From: Amaranthus tricolor
Taxonomy: Eukaryota; Streptophyta; Magnoliopsida; Caryophyllales; Amaranthaceae
Direction of reading: 5' to 3'
NCBI RefSeq assembly: GCF_026212465.1
Contig: NC_080062.1
Coordinates: 10,068,738-10,132,737, forward strand
Length of the DNA stretch: 64,000 nucleotides
Shown here one piece after another: positions 10,253 to 21,660 of this stretch; the stretch's first letter is position 1, and every line of letters begins with the position of its first letter. The notes below the pieces were generated by a model that was not told the DNA's origin, did no database searches, and saw nothing but the letters and a program-made list of their open reading frames with translations. The translations under genes and the position numbers were made by a program.

Positions 10253-12537
10253 TTTTTAGAAAAATATATTTCTTTTTATTATTTATTTTGTTAATAGGTT
10301 AAATCATGAGACTTCAACTTTTAAGGCAATTAAAACCATTTTAAGTCCAAACCTTTTTCCTAATCTATCTTTAATTTAAAAAAAAAATAAAAAAAATAAA
10401 AGTGGGAAGGTGATTGGATTTGGCCGGCCATATGGAGCAACATTAGGGGATTTGTAACTTCTTAAGAATATGGAAAGATTAAGGAGTAATTGCCTTCCAT
10501 AAGTATTGCCTTAATTTTCCTTAATTTCTTTATTTCCTTAACTCCTAGTTTCCTTACATCTTTTCATTCCAAACCATTTGCAAGTAAGAAAAACACTCCC
10601 AAAACCCTCAAATTCCCACGCCTAATCCTCCATTGATTCATCAATTTTGGTGTTTTGTTCTTGAGCAATTGTGAGTAATCCTTAATCTAGTTTTTATTTT
10701 TAAATTTTAATTTAAATTTCTATGATTTTTATGTGTGTTATTTTATAGTTTATGATTTGTTCATGATTTAAAAATTCATATGTGAAAGTATGATGTATTT
10801 TCTATCTAAATTGATGTATGTTTTTTTTAGGGTTTTGGATATGTTTACATATGTGTGAAGAAATTGTTTGATGGATGATTGAAAAAATATATATATATAT
10901 AAATGGATGTTCATAGAAAAAAAAATGTATGTGGTGTGAGGAATTTATTTATTTATTTTTATTGATTAGTAGAAGGAATTTATAATGTTGGTAAAAAAAA
11001 ATATACATGTAAATATGTGATGTGTATGTGTGCATACAATTGTGTAAAAAGAATTATAAAAAAAAATAATAATAATAATTCATTAAAATTTATTTTTATG
11101 TAAATTTTGTTGTTTAGATTTAATAGGAAATAAAGCATTGATATTTATATTTTTGTGATAAAAAAAATGGAATGACAAAATCCCGTAGGTTTTGAAAATG
11201 GTGAAAAAAAATGTGTTTTTGGAACATTTTTGGCTTTGAAATTAAGTTAAAAATACTTATACTATGTTATAAATTATGAAAATTGGTACCCGGGGGTTTT
11301 GACGCCTTCCGGACGCAACGGTGAAGTCGGATTTTTAATTTGACAGTTTTAAGTTGAGTTTCTTGACAGATTGTATAGGCTGTCCTGTTTTGTGTATTTA
11401 CCATGTTATAGTATGTGATGGATGTTCATGTTGTGTGTAGTATTCTAGGTATGGATGTGATTGTATATGTGTGTTATGGATGATTTGAGGAAAATGTGTA
11501 TGTGTGCTTATTTCCCGAATACGATTGAACCTTGTAGGAAGTCGATTCGTGACCGGGAATTGATTAAGACGCTTGTGAGTTGGTTATCTTGCTTAAGGTA
11601 TGTACACGCAGCGTGGTTCGCATTAGTCCGATGTATCATATAATAATGGTATACAAAAGTAAAGTATGGATATATAGTACGAAAAATGTTATCTTTCGAA
11701 TCAATAATTTTTATACATTGTTTTGATAAGCAAAGGTAGTATGACCTCACTAACTTTAAAGTGGACGTAGTATGACGTCAATTGGTGGAAATGAATTACT
11801 CGCGGTTTATGAGGGCATTATGAGCCACCGCGGGGGTATGCATACTTAACCATAGGCACCGAAGTAAGGCGAGTGTCTATGGTAGAGACTTGCTTAGGGG
11901 TTAGCTCTCCCTAATGTATTGTCTCACTTATGGAGTTTGGAGTGTACCGGCAGTATGGCTGGATAGTACAACAGTATGGCTGACTAACCTTTACATGAAA
12001 ATAATTATTTTTAATAAGCATGATCGAAGCATAAGGTTCTGTGAATTGTCAGCTAATAAATTAAAACTTTCTCTTGTGTTATTATTTATTTGGTATGCGA
12101 CCTTTGCTGACGTGTACTTTTGGTCTTAACGACCCTGCGATGATGTTGTTACCTATCTGGGCAATGACTAGCAGTAAGTTAAGTTGCAGGTCTGGTGAGT
12201 GAGGATTGTCCCTTGAAGAAATAAATTACTAGGATAGAGAAGTCTTGATAAGAACTTCAAAATTTAGTTTAAAGAACATTTGGTTTTTATGAGGCGATTT
12301 TCGTTCTCAAGTTGTAATAATTAGATTTAACTTTTCGTTCTTATCCGCTGCTAAGAATTTCTTATTATCTAGTAGTTCATAATAACGCTAATAGAACTCG
12401 ATCCGCACGTTTTCCTTAACTTCAAAACCGTTTTAAACTGTTTTCTAACATCCCGGTTTGACTCGGATTATAGTTGTCTCGTTTTTAAAAGGTCATCTTC
12501 TCTTTTCGTACGACCCGAGTTATTCCGAGATGTTACA
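10171..12537 (+). repeat. 3' LTR of the chromovirus
   Basis: 2,367 bp, collinear with the 5' LTR. It begins TTTAACACCC instead of TGTAACACCC, so the terminal TG is altered at this inner LTR edge. It ends TGTTACA followed by the AAAGT target duplication. Short frames repeated in both LTRs are not genes. Confidence 0.93.
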
Positions 12538-12542
12538 AAAGT

Positions 12543-12629
12543 GCGCTGGAAAAACTTGTGTAGGTTTGTAGGGCTAGTGTACAGTTTCCATGAGTAGTCA
12601 CCGGCGATCCGTTGGGCCCAGGTGTTACA
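12543..12629 (+). repeat. Cassandra 3' LTR, right part
   Basis: Resumes the Cassandra LTR at GTGCGCTGG after the AAAGT duplication and ends GGTGTTACA. Confidence 0.88.
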
Positions 12630-13619
12630 GTATGAATAAAATGAGAAGTCATTGTGTCGTCTAGTTTTACATTAAGTGACTTAAGAAGTTTATTACACAC
12701 TTGTTCTTGGACAAGTGGGAGATGGAATTAGATGTCCTTTGATAAAGTATGATCATTAAATATAAATTGGACAAATTTTGGAAATAAATTATATTTGATT
12801 ATTTTAGGTGATCGTAGCGTTTTACTAGAAACCAACTTAGATCTGTATACTAATTACATTGGTTTACAACTAATTATAGTGGAGTCCTTTAAGGTCACAC
12901 ATATAAGTACTAATTGGATAAAATTATAACGAAGAACATAAGAGGTTTATTGGTATAATGGTGGTACCATGGTTGTATATTATAAACTAAGACATAAAAA
13001 AAGAGATATGCATTTGCATTATGTTACTTGGAACTTAAATAATGTATATGAAGGTATATGGAAGGAAATGGGTGTCCTTTGATTAAGTGTAATTACTTTA
13101 TAGAAATGAGATGAATTATAGAGATAATATAATTCGATTATTTTAGGTGATTATAATGTTTTGATAAAAACCAACTATTATGATCTATGTCAAAAAAGAT
13201 TTTAGTTTACCTGTATTATGATCTAGTTCTACGAGGTTATACATATAATTATTAATCGGATAAAATTAAAGTACACAATAGCAAAAATGATCATGGGTCA
13301 TTAACTAGAGTGTACCAATAATGAAGGAAAGATAAGTGTAATTCATACTCAATTATACAACATAAAATTCACTCATCAACAGTATGATATTTTTCTAATT
13401 TGATAATTCATATTATGATATACTAGAGATCACGTTTATATGTTAATAACTAGTTTATTGCAATTCCGCTAAACACATCTAAATTCCTACCAAACTATTA
13501 CTAGATACTAATCATACTTCGTGTAGATTAACTCTTGTATCTTCTCCTAGTTTCTCATACTCGAAAAAAAAAAAAATTTTTTTTCAAAATAATTGTATCA
13601 TTGTCCGAACCTATGATCA
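12630..13619. other. AT-rich DNA with a diverged tandem duplication
   Basis: No gene. Two diverged direct copies of about 230-330 bp can be followed. Both hold GTCCTTTGAT(A/T)AAGT, GATTATTTTAGGTGAT and GGATAAAATTA in the same order (about 12727-12930 and 13070-13270). They look like old repeat or retroelement DNA of unknown class. An A/T homopolymer pair lies at 13565-13585. Confidence 0.5.
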
Positions 13620-15150
13620 GGTCTTGTTCGTAATTACTAACAAGCAAGTTTAAAAGCTGGTAAAAGTCAAGAAACATTTGCTCGATGTTACTAGCAAACT
13701 TCAAGCAAGTAAAGTGCTAAGTCAAAAAGGCATATCTCCTTTGCACGTTGTTGTCTCTTCACTTGACTTTTTGACCTTTCGCTTCACTTGCTTTTTGTCT
13801 CTTAGTAAGCACGCATATGTTAAGTTCAAACAACATCCTTTCCTAATTTATTTCCCTCTTTCTACAAACCCTAAAACCCAAAAAAGTCGATAATTCTCCT
13901 TTTAAACTCCAGTAAAACACCTCGAATTATATTCTCTCTTTTTTTTTAAATTTAGTTCTACTTGTTATACTTGGTTTGATTTAAGGTAAAAATCACTACT
14001 TTTTTATGTTTTATTTTTTGTCATTTTAAGATTTGTTTGTAATGTCCTTATTCATTTAAATGTAGGCTACAAATTTTGTAATGTAATCCTCACTAGCTTA
14101 TGCTCATTTGATATGAGGTACTTATTTATTATATTATGTACATTATTTTTTTGCTTTTGCAAGTTTAAGTTTTTTTTTTTTTAATTGAAATGTAAAACTG
14201 AATTTGAATGATGCTTTGTGAATTTGAACTTGAATTGGGGCTTTTTGAAGATTTTTCTTTTTTTTGTTTTTAATAAATTTGAATGTGATGTGATATTGAT
14301 AATGTTTTGGATGTTATGTATTTTCTAGTAAATGATTTCTTATCGGGTGAGTATGTTATGTTTTTAGAATTGACAAATTCAGACAAGGAATAGGGATGTT
14401 GAGTATGTTAGTGGTAAACATAAATCGTTTGTATGCAATTCAAATATGAGAATCAGGAGATTATTATTGACATTGTATGTATTGCACTATCGTATATATT
14501 TTTTATTTTTTTGACTATTGTACATATCTAGTGTTTATTATGTTCACATTAGTGTTATTAAAGCTCAAAGTAGCTGACGACGAAGCATTTCAGCATGACT
14601 CATATATTGGCCGATGATGCCCCAATTTAACTTAGATAGTTCCTTTTATTCAATATGAACCAAAACACATTTAACAAATTTTAGGGAAAATACTATCGAA
14701 AATACGACACATATTGCATTAATATGCATTAAGAGTACAAACTACAACATTCTTCATAAATTAAACTATCTACATAACATTCTTAAAAAGATTAAAACCT
14801 AATACACAATCCGACGTTACTTTTTGAATGCTTTCATGATCCTCTTCATTCTCATAGTGTCCAAAAGTCCCTCCAATTGGTTCTTCACACGATTGAACTC
14901 CTTTTAGAGCTTTTCTTTATCTCTTTTGAATTAAATAATAGTATCTTTTTCATTGTGTGCCCTTTTCTCAAATCCAACTAAAGTAGTTACAATCCCTAGT
15001 AAATGTTTCCTCATGAAATGTGAGACATGCAACAAATCTAAGTCTTGGATCATTTCAGTCAAGTCCGCCTCAATTACAACTTCCCAACCACAGTGACACT
15101 TCTGTTCATATATATTAATATATGACGTCTAAACCAAGGTTGTTAGGAAC
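13620..15150 (+). mobile_element. Decayed MULE of the same family as the copy at 17131
   Basis: Recognised by content only; the ends were not located. A family-like core, GTAATTACTAACAAGC, is near 13630. Around 14390-14450 the DNA resembles the start of the transposase gene of the 17131 copy (GTTGAGTATGTTAGTGGTAAAC against GTTAAGTATGTTGGGGGAAG). From about 14690 it parallels the DNA downstream of that transposase, and a GRF-gene relic lies on the minus strand. The transposase core, SWIM and PMD parts are gone. Confidence 0.55.
14817..15110 (-). pseudogene. GRF zinc-finger gene relic
   Basis: On the minus strand the CHCGW motif is at about 15081-15101, and the end reads RMKRIMKAFKK before a TAA at 14817-14819. 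Both match the ends of the GRF genes at 19901-20218 and 41694-41981. The frame is shifted and interrupted between them. Confidence 0.55.
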
Positions 15151-15294
15151 GAGATTCAACTTGGATCTATTGATGGATCATGTACAAATATGAATTAATG
15201 TGCTTTCGATAAAAGTGATTATCAATTTTATTTGTTATTTTTTAAGATTTAAGGTGTAAATAAAAACTTATAGTGGTATTAAAATAATAATTTT

Positions 15295-15296
<2 letters not shown>

Positions 15297-15366
<70 letters not shown>
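15297..15366. repeat. (AT)n microsatellite
   Basis: About 35 AT units followed by a short AC run. Confidence 0.95.
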
Positions 15367-15375
<9 letters not shown>

Positions 15376-15711
15376 AGTGAAAATTGGACTATTTGAAAAT
15401 ATTTTACGATTGAAACTACCCTTGTTGGATCGTAGGATCGTAGAATCGTGTTATGATCTTACACTAAATTTTTAAGTTAAGTAGGATTGCACGTTTCTAT
15501 CAATATTAACATCCTAACTACGATCCAGATTGGTTGCCTATTTTTGGATTGTAGAATCGTTGATTAGGATCGAGATTCTAATAACAATGGTCTAAAGAAC
15601 AATGATCATCAACACTAATTAATTAAGTTAACTCAAACAAATAATAAAAATTAAATACTCCGTATCAAAATTATTAATTCCTAAATAAAGAAATTACTAA
15701 TTAGAGATATA

Positions 15712-16398
15712 CTCCCTCCGCCCCATTGAATTTGAAGAATTTTCCATTTTGGTCCGTCCCATTTAATTTGCATCATTTTTGTTTTTGGACAATGGCTCAC
15801 CACTTTGTTTTAATCTCATCCATACATTTTAACGAAAATTAGAAATAAACAAGCATTTTTTGCAAAAAAAATCATAAATAAGCTTCGGTTAAACTTGTAT
15901 CTAAAAATAAGCGCCTCCAACCCAATGTTAAGAGTTGGTTTTTATTCGCTGTTACTAACAGCGGGCCATTTACTAAATCTAAGTCAAAGGAAGTATGATC
16001 AGCAATCGCCCGCTGTTACTAACAGCGGGTCATTAACATCCAAGTTTAACAACTGTCAAAAAGTCAACAAAAGTTAACTCAATCACCCCTTGTTAGTAAG
16101 AGCGGCTAATTCTTTGGCTGACTTTTTTTACTCATCCTTTGTAATGGCCCGCTGTTGTTAAATGTGAACATACACAAACCTTAGCATTAGATTGGGAGGC
16201 GCTTATATTTTGAAATAAATTTACTCCAAACTTATTTTTGGACTTTTTTATCATCTAAATTTGCTTATTGATTTCAAATTTTCACATTTTAACTCTTTTC
16301 TAATTTCATCCATACAATTTATTCTTTCTCTTTATTTATTGCCACTCTCTTAAAAATCTTCCTCTCTCTTTAATTCAATCTTTATCAGGACAGATGAG
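15712..16398. mobile_element. Stowaway-type MITE containing a nested MULE
   Basis: Left end CTCCCTCCGCCCCATTG and right end TCAGGACAGATGAG (reverse complement CTCATCTGTCCTGA), with TA on both sides (15710-15711 and 16399-16400). This matches the Stowaway (Tc1/mariner-derived) end consensus. Removing the nested element 15834-16283 plus one duplication leaves roughly 230 bp, a usual MITE size. Confidence 0.75.
15834..16283. mobile_element. Non-autonomous MULE, copy A
   Basis: 450 bp with imperfect terminal inverted repeats beginning GAAAATT(A/T)GAAAT and a perfect 10-bp flanking duplication ACATTTTAAC (15824-15833 and 16284-16293). Internal palindromes: CGCTGTTACTAACAGCG at 15947-15963 and a 21-bp perfect one at 16009-16029, plus degenerate copies near 16086 and 16150. 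No coding capacity; the 60-codon frame at 15895 runs through palindromes. Confidence 0.85.
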
Positions 16399-16507
16399 TA
16401 TACGTTGGTTTAACTTGAGAGACATATGTTATTATAGATTTATATAACACATGAGAGAAGTAATTTCAGAAAATGAAGGCCTTGGATGAAATGAGTCAGC
16501 ATTCTAT

Positions 16508-16996
16508 GAAAATTTAAATGATTAAGACAAATTAACAACAAAATGAACGAAATAAGATAAGTTTCAACTTATTTCCAAAAGTAAACGTGCAACCTGTGGT
16601 TTGGGACTATTCGCAGTTAGTAACTAGAACAACTTTGACTTTATTTGACTTGTTCGCAATTACTAACTGCGTCTGCGAACAACATGCTCCACAAATACAC
16701 ACAGGTCAAAAAAACAGTGGAGTAGCTGTTCGCAGTTAGTAACTGGAAACAGGTCAAAAAAAAAGTGAAAGTTGTTCGCCGTTATTAACTGGAAACAGGT
16801 CAAAAAAAAGTGAAAGTTGTTCGCAGTTAGTAACCGAGAACAACTAGTTTGTTTTTCTGACCTGTTCGCAATTACTAACTGCAAACAGCCCCAAACCACA
16901 GATTTAAGAATTGCACGCTTACTTTTGGAAATAAGTTAAAATTTATTTTATTTCATTCATTTTGTTGATAATTTATCTTATTCATTTCAAATTTTC
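16508..16996. mobile_element. Non-autonomous MULE, copy B
   Basis: 489 bp with long inverted ends (GAAAATTTAAATGATTAAG on the left, GAAAATTTGAAATGAATAAG read inward on the right) and a perfect 9-bp target duplication GCATTCTAT at 16499-16507 and 16997-17005. Inside are about six copies of a TTCGCAGTTAGTAACTG-type motif in both orientations, several imperfect. No gene. Confidence 0.9.
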
Positions 16997-17734
16997 GCAT
17001 TCTATTAAGTTTTCATAAAACACTTGCTTAGAAAGGCTTTACTCGTTAGTAACCAACAAATACATAGATAAGTGGCCAAAGAGTCGGACAAATATCCTTC
17101 GCTTGTTAACTTTTTGACTAGGTTTTATCTGAAAATTTGAATAAAATAAGATTATTTAAAACCTTAATGACAAAAATAAGCTTCGTGAAAACGTAATTCC
17201 CAAAATAAGCGTCCGTACATCCAAACCTAGCCTCGGTTTAAGTTGCTGTTACTAACAACGAAAGAACAAAAAAAAATAAAAATTAAAAAGCATAAGTCGC
17301 TGTTACTAACAGCGACTAATGGCTTTTTTAATTTTCCAGTTTCCTTCTCCCATTTCAGTTCACGCGTTTTTCTTTTCCTCAATCAACCTACGAGATCTCC
17401 TTCTTCTTTCCACCATTAAAATCAAATTCAATCCTTCAACTAAACTCATCAAATTCCAAGTTTGTAACACTAATTAGTTCTGTCATCTTCCTAGATCGAC
17501 CTAAGGTACTATTTTTTTGTGTTTTTTTTTTTCATTTTCGAAAAATTAGGGTTTAATGAATTTTGTTCAACTTTCACGTTAATGTAGATTCCTAAACTTG
17601 CAATTTACTAATTCTCGTTGATCTACAGCTTTTTAAAGTACGTTTTTATTATAATGTTTTTAATTTGGTGTTGAATTTAAAATGTATGTCATATATGGTG
17701 GTCATAAAATCTATGAATATGTCGAATGTAGTTG

Positions 17735-18263
17735 TTATTTACCTTGATGTTCATAATGAGGTTCAATTCGACCAACTAGTAACAATGTTAAGTATGTTGG
17801 GGGAAGACGTAAACTGTTTGCATGCAACTCATACATGGATTTGAATGAATTTAAACATTTTATATGCTCTAAGATTGGCATTGACACTACAAGAAGTACT
17901 GTTAATTTAAGTTTTAAGTACAATCTGAGTGGAGATTTGTTAGCTTTTCCGGTTGAGGATGAGGAGGCTATAGATGCAGTGTGGGAGTATTCAAGGTCTA
18001 CTACCCCTACTCCGTTAGAGTTATATGTAGAAGAGGTACCCCTAGGGAATGAAGATATCAATGTTCTAGAAACAAATGCATTCATAAATATAACTTCTTC
18101 TGCTCCTTCTCATACGCCCTTCCCTACCCAAGAAACCCAAAATCCCTTTATGCCATCTTCCTCTTATCCTTCTAATGAACCCAATCAACTTCAATTTCAA
18201 GTCACAAATGATGATACTTTTAACTTAGAAGATACAAATGAGCGAGATGAAATGCACTTGTAA
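17735..18263 (+). pseudogene. MULE transposase, N-terminal part
   Basis: The clearest frame is 17835-18263, MDLNEFKHFICSKIGID onward. It resembles the N-terminal PB1-like/MuDR region that precedes the transposase core, followed by a Pro/Ser/Thr-rich linker. The same block occurs on the minus strand at 45054-45395 (MDLNEFKLLVCSKIGI). The upstream part (about 17690-17834) is in a different frame. The core DDE region that should follow is absent, and the frame runs into a junction with the SWIM part at about 18240. Confidence 0.7.
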
Positions 18264-18678
18264 CAAACCATCCATATATCACTTACCTTGTTCTCATGTC
18301 CTTGTCGTATGTATTAAACGACACTTATCCTACGAGCGTTTTGTGGACTCCTGCTACACGACCCAGAGCTATGTCAACACATATGAATCCACATTCTTGT
18401 CGTTGATTGATAAAAGGTCATGGCCTCAAGATACCGGTGTTGAGGTGATACACGATCCAGATCACATTCATGGACTAGAAAGACCTAAGTCCAGGAGGAT
18501 CACGAACGAAATGGACGAAGGATCGTGGAGGCGCAACGCTTGTCAACGGTGTGGTAGTGACGGTCACAACACTAGAACTTGCAACTCGATTGGGCCCTTT
18601 GAAAGACGAACAAGGACCCATACTGGATCGGGCGTGGGGTTCTACCGCGATCAACTCGATCTACTACGAGCTGACTAG
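18238..18678 (+). pseudogene. MULE transposase, SWIM and CCHC zinc knuckle, joined to PMD
   Basis: Begins at the deletion junction and shows a SWIM zinc finger (CTCNKPS, then CSHVLVVC) and a CCHC knuckle (CQRCGSDGHNTRTC) near the end. It then passes into PMD sequence (RRTRTH, GVGFYRDQLDLLRAD). The frame ends with TAG at 18676-18678. The equivalent codon in the minus-strand copy at 41110-46565 is CAG followed by GTAAC, so this is probably a CAG-to-TAG change in the last codon before an intron. SWIM and CCHC modules are usual at the C-terminus of MULE transposases. Confidence 0.78.
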
Positions 18679-18750
18679 GTAACAACTTCACTACAACTTA
18701 TTTTGTAACTATCACATTGCGTAATTTATTAATCGAATTTTCACGTTTAG

Positions 18751-19128
18751 TTTCGATGGGACCCTTACCCCGCTGGGGCATACGCTGCATTGCCTCAGCA
18801 CTCGGGCATATTGTCAGGGGCGTGGAGAGCATCTTTAGCTCTGATCTGCTTTGACATAGTCGAAGTGCATCTCCCTGAGCGCGTACTGCGCCAATTTGGG
18901 ATGGTACAGGGCATCCTGCCGCCATATGACACAGAGGCGGAGCTCCATAACTCTCGCAAGGGTCGGGATCCCAAGAACTGGCTCGAGATCAACTGGCGCC
19001 ATGTCGCTCGTTGGGAGCACAGGTTAGAGCTGCTGGCCCAAGGTGCGCCGATCGATTACTTGTCGTGGTTCCTCTCCATCACTCGTCGATGGATGAAACC
19101 ACGAGGTATCATGGCAGCAGCCCAGTAG
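18751..19128 (+). pseudogene. Plant mobile domain (PMD), C-terminal half
   Basis: Follows an intron-like gap (GTAACA at 18679 to TTTAG at 18750). The frame reads FRWDPYPAGAYAALPQHSG and continues with SGAWRASLALICFDIVEVH and RQFGMVQGILPPYD before a stop at 19126-19128. This is the C-terminal half of the plant mobile domain (aminotransferase-like family) found in MAIN/MAIL proteins and in transposons. The N-terminal half is missing here but present in the other large copy (43483-43915, minus). Confidence 0.8.
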
Positions 19129-19227
19129 CACCGACGATGACACACTTTGTAAGTATTCTTCAACATTGATTATTATCCATAGAACTTACACGTTAAACAT
19201 TTCATTAATACTTAAGTCTTACTGCAG

Positions 19228-19567
19228 GCACAGGGCATTTGCTTCAGTCATCAGCTCCTCCCAAGAGGAGCCCGTACGGGAGATTGCCCAGGGCATACTC
19301 CTAGGGACGCAATTTCAACACTTCATACCGGAAGTGACTGCACCCCACACCACTATGTATGAGTACGGGTCATCTCCTCATCATGCCGACGTTGATCTTG
19401 AGGAGGTTGACTGAACGTGCCCGGACTACGGTGCTGGGTCCTCACAGGGTGCCACATCATCACAGTATCAATCACCTCCCCTACCCGAGCGTCATGCGAC
19501 GGCCTCTTACTATCGTAGGAGGCGTCGTAAACCGTCACAGTTAGACAGGGTACAGGAGGAGGATTAG
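19228..19567 (+). pseudogene. Last exon of the MULE transposase-PMD gene
   Basis: Starts after an ACTGCAG acceptor. It reads EEPVREIAQGILLGTQFQHF and reaches LEEVD, where a TGA at 19412-19414 interrupts. The same frame continues through YYRRRRRKPS to a TAG at 19565-19567. The other large copy has the same tail (VREIAQGMLLGTQFKHFIPE at 42414-42656, minus) without that stop. Confidence 0.65.
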
Positions 19568-19900
19568 CATTATAATACTGTTTGTATATATTGAACATTT
19601 GTACATACTCAATATTTGTAACATTTGGTCTTTTGTGTATAAATTGTAACATATATGTAGATATATATATTTTAATCGTATTATTACACGTTTATTATGA
19701 ATGAAATGATGTTAAGTACTCAGACTTTTCGGCGATGAATCATTCCGCCAAGAATGCAGTATGAATTTAATCAAAAACAAACAGACAATCATATTCAAAT
19801 AGGAAAAATGCTATCGAAAATTCAACACAATTTCATTCAAGTTTAACAAATCCATATCAAATTATATAGTTCGTTCGTTAAGTTAAACTACCGCCGCTAA

Positions 19901-20218
19901 CTAAGATGGCTTCTTAAACTTTCTCATAATCCTTTCAGTCTCCTCTTTCCTATGTGCCATATCATCTATTTGCCTCTTTAGATTAAATACCTTATTTTTA
20001 AGCTCTTGTTTTTCTTTTTCAAGTCGTATTATTAAGTTTCTCTGCCATTTAGTACCCTCCGGAACAATTCATCTAAAGTATGTCCATCCTAATCCGTCAA
20101 CCAAGTAGAAAAGGCAAGCAACAAAATCACGTCCTGGATCGAAGTCGCTCCAATCTGTATTAATCTCAACTTCATAACCACAATCACAAAGCTCTTCAAT
20201 ACAATGCTCCTTTGACAT
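19901..20218 (-). pseudogene. GRF zinc-finger protein gene of MULE copy C, one in-frame stop
   Basis: 105 codons plus stop if read through one TGA at 20069-20071. The start is the ATG at 20216-20218. The protein reads MSKEHCIEELCDCGYEVE, then GRDFVACLF and GWTYFR, then the stop where the intact copy has Trp (TGG-to-TGA), then a Lys/Glu-rich coiled coil ending RIMRKFKKPS. The CxCG, FVAC and TYFRW-type pattern is that of zf-GRF domains, which bind single-stranded nucleic acid in proteins such as APE2 and NEIL3. Its 3' end faces the 3' end of the transposase gene 334 bp away. Confidence 0.75.
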
Positions 20219-20918
20219 CTACGGAATACATATAACATAGTAACGTAAGTGTACTTTCAAAAATAATATTAACATTTATAAATTGAGAGTAAAACTAACA
20301 TAATACCATATGTTACCTTTATAAATTGATTCAAAAGAACAAGAATGATGTAGATTACATATAATGAAGTAGGGAAATGATGGAGTTATTTATAGAACAT
20401 CATTACAACGGCTATTTTCAAATTCGTAACGACTATTTTTCTAATTAACAACGGCTAGTTTACTTCGTACAAAAAAATAAATAAATAAAAAGGTATAAGT
20501 CGCTGTTAGTAACAGCAACTTATACCTTTTTATTATTTTTTTTTTTTTTGTCTTTCGCTGTTAGTAACAATGATTTTCACCGAGGCTAGGTTTGGATGTG
20601 CGGACGCTTATTTTGGAAAATAAGTTTTCACGAAATTTATTTTTGGAATTAAGTTGTTAAATGATCTTATTTTTTTCAAATTTTCGTTTTATCTTTGCTT
20701 GCTATTAATTATAACAAACTAGCCAATACTAGAGGCTCGGACAAGACTATTTATTTTAAAATATATTTTTTTTATTAAAAAAACTCAATTATTCAAAAGT
20801 TGTTAATATGCATAAATTTTTTCTCCAAATATTTCCCATAAATTAGATTTATCATAAGTCGGCAAATTGACCCAATGGAAGCCAAAAGAAGCTCCTTATG
20901 AAAGTGGCAACAATTTAA

Positions 20919-21389
20919 GAAAATTTGAAAAGGTTAAGTGAAAAAAAAAATTAACAAAATAAACTAGTTTTTAAAAAATTTTCAAAAGTAAGCGTGAAAA
21001 TTCTAAACCTAAGGTTTGGAGTTGTTCGCAGTTACTAACTGCAAACAGCCAAACAGGACAAAATTGCTTTTCGTAGTTACTAACTGCGACAACTATTTTG
21101 ACTTGTTTTGACCTGTTCGCAGTTAGTAACTGCGAACAGATAGCTGTACAAATACACAGATAGTTGTTTGCAGTTAGTAATTACGAACAGGTCAAAAAAT
21201 AGTCAAAGTTATTCCCAGTTACTAAGTGGGAACATCTATTTTTGTCTTTTTTGACCTGTTCGCAGTTACTAACTGCGAACAGCCCCAAACCTCAGGTTTG
21301 AAATTTTCACGCTTACTTTTGGAATAAGTTTGAAAGCTAGTTTATTTTGTTAATTTTTTTATTTTTTCACTTAACCTTTTCAAATTTTC
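20919..21389. mobile_element. Non-autonomous MULE, copy D
   Basis: 471 bp. Long inverted ends begin GAAAATTTGAAAAGGTTAAG, with a perfect 9-bp target duplication ACAATTTAA at 20910-20918 and 21390-21398. It contains two perfect 27-bp palindromes (21113-21139 and 21256-21282), both centred on CGCAGTTA(G/C)TAACTGCG, plus imperfect ones. No gene. Confidence 0.92.
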
Positions 21390-21498
21390 ACAATTTAAGA
21401 GCAACACTCATGAAACGATAAAGATGAATATCATGAATAATTAAGCATAAAAATTACAAAATTTAGCACATCCTTGAAGCTCAAATTACTTTTTAACG

Positions 21499-21660
21499 AT
21501 GAGTACGAAAATCGAAGCAGTAATCAAGCATCAACATAGATCGCCAAACGTCAGGAAGAAGCGTCTCCGAAAGGAAGCGAGAGTTGCAAGAGGCTTTCAC
21601 TCAATTGATCATCCAACACCAGTCAATTCTTTGTATTTCAACATTCTTATATCTTTCTAA
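21499..21660 (+). CDS. Small basic reading frame, unassigned
   Basis: 53 codons from ATG, rich in Lys/Arg (SPNVRKKRLRKEARVARG). It lies 110 bp right of MULE copy D and 237 bp before another protein-like frame on the same strand, so it could be a first exon or a gene fragment. I recognise no family. Confidence 0.3.
   Translation: MSTKIEAVIKHQHRSPNVRKKRLRKEARVARGFHSIDHPTPVNSLYFNILISF

Larger units (their letters stand above)
1264..12537 (+). mobile_element. Ty3/gypsy LTR retrotransposon, Tekay/Del-type chromovirus
   Basis: An 11,274-bp element with long LTRs (1264-3676 and 10171-12537), a tRNA-Met-type primer binding site at 3679-3690 and a purine tract at 10153-10168. Perfect 5-bp target duplications AAAGT lie at 1259-1263 and 12538-12542. 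The internal region encodes gag, protease, reverse transcriptase, RNase H, integrase and a C-terminal chromodomain, the order expected of Ty3/gypsy chromoviruses. An additional acidic frame precedes gag. The two LTRs are nearly identical apart from (ATT)n length and scattered changes, so the insertion is recent on the scale of this region. Gag frame breaks and one integrase stop make this copy non-autonomous. Confidence 0.95.
691..12629 (+). mobile_element. Cassandra TRIM retrotransposon, split by a nested chromovirus
   Basis: A short LTR element with no coding capacity. The 5' LTR is 691-962, the tRNA-Met-type primer binding site TGGTATCAGAGC is 965-976, the purine-rich tract is about 1068-1080, and the 3' LTR starts at 1081. 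The 3' LTR is interrupted at 1263 and resumes at 12543, ending TTACA at 12629. Without the insertion the LTRs are 272 and 270 bp. Flanks ATATG (686-690) and GTATG (12630-12634) match at 4 of 5 positions as a target duplication. The 5S rRNA-like sequence inside the LTRs is the known hallmark of Cassandra. It encodes no protein and would depend on other elements to move. Confidence 0.92.
17131..20685 (+). mobile_element. MULE copy C with transposase-PMD remnants and convergent GRF gene
   Basis: 3,555 bp with terminal inverted repeats of more than 100 bp beginning GAAAATTTGAA and a perfect 9-bp target duplication GTTTTATCT (17122-17130 and 20686-20694). Subterminal palindromes include a perfect 23-bp one at 17295-17317 and copies near 20500 and 20560. 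The transposase gene runs left to right (about 17700-19567) and a GRF zinc-finger gene runs right to left (20218-19901), so they converge. The transposase has lost its catalytic core by internal deletion. Confidence 0.92.

Noticed and set aside
20919..21389. CRISPR-like array from repeated TTCGCAGTTA(G/C)TAACTGCGAA units
   Set aside because: Repeats are palindromic, irregularly spaced, in both orientations and inside a MULE with a 9-bp target duplication in a plant genome.
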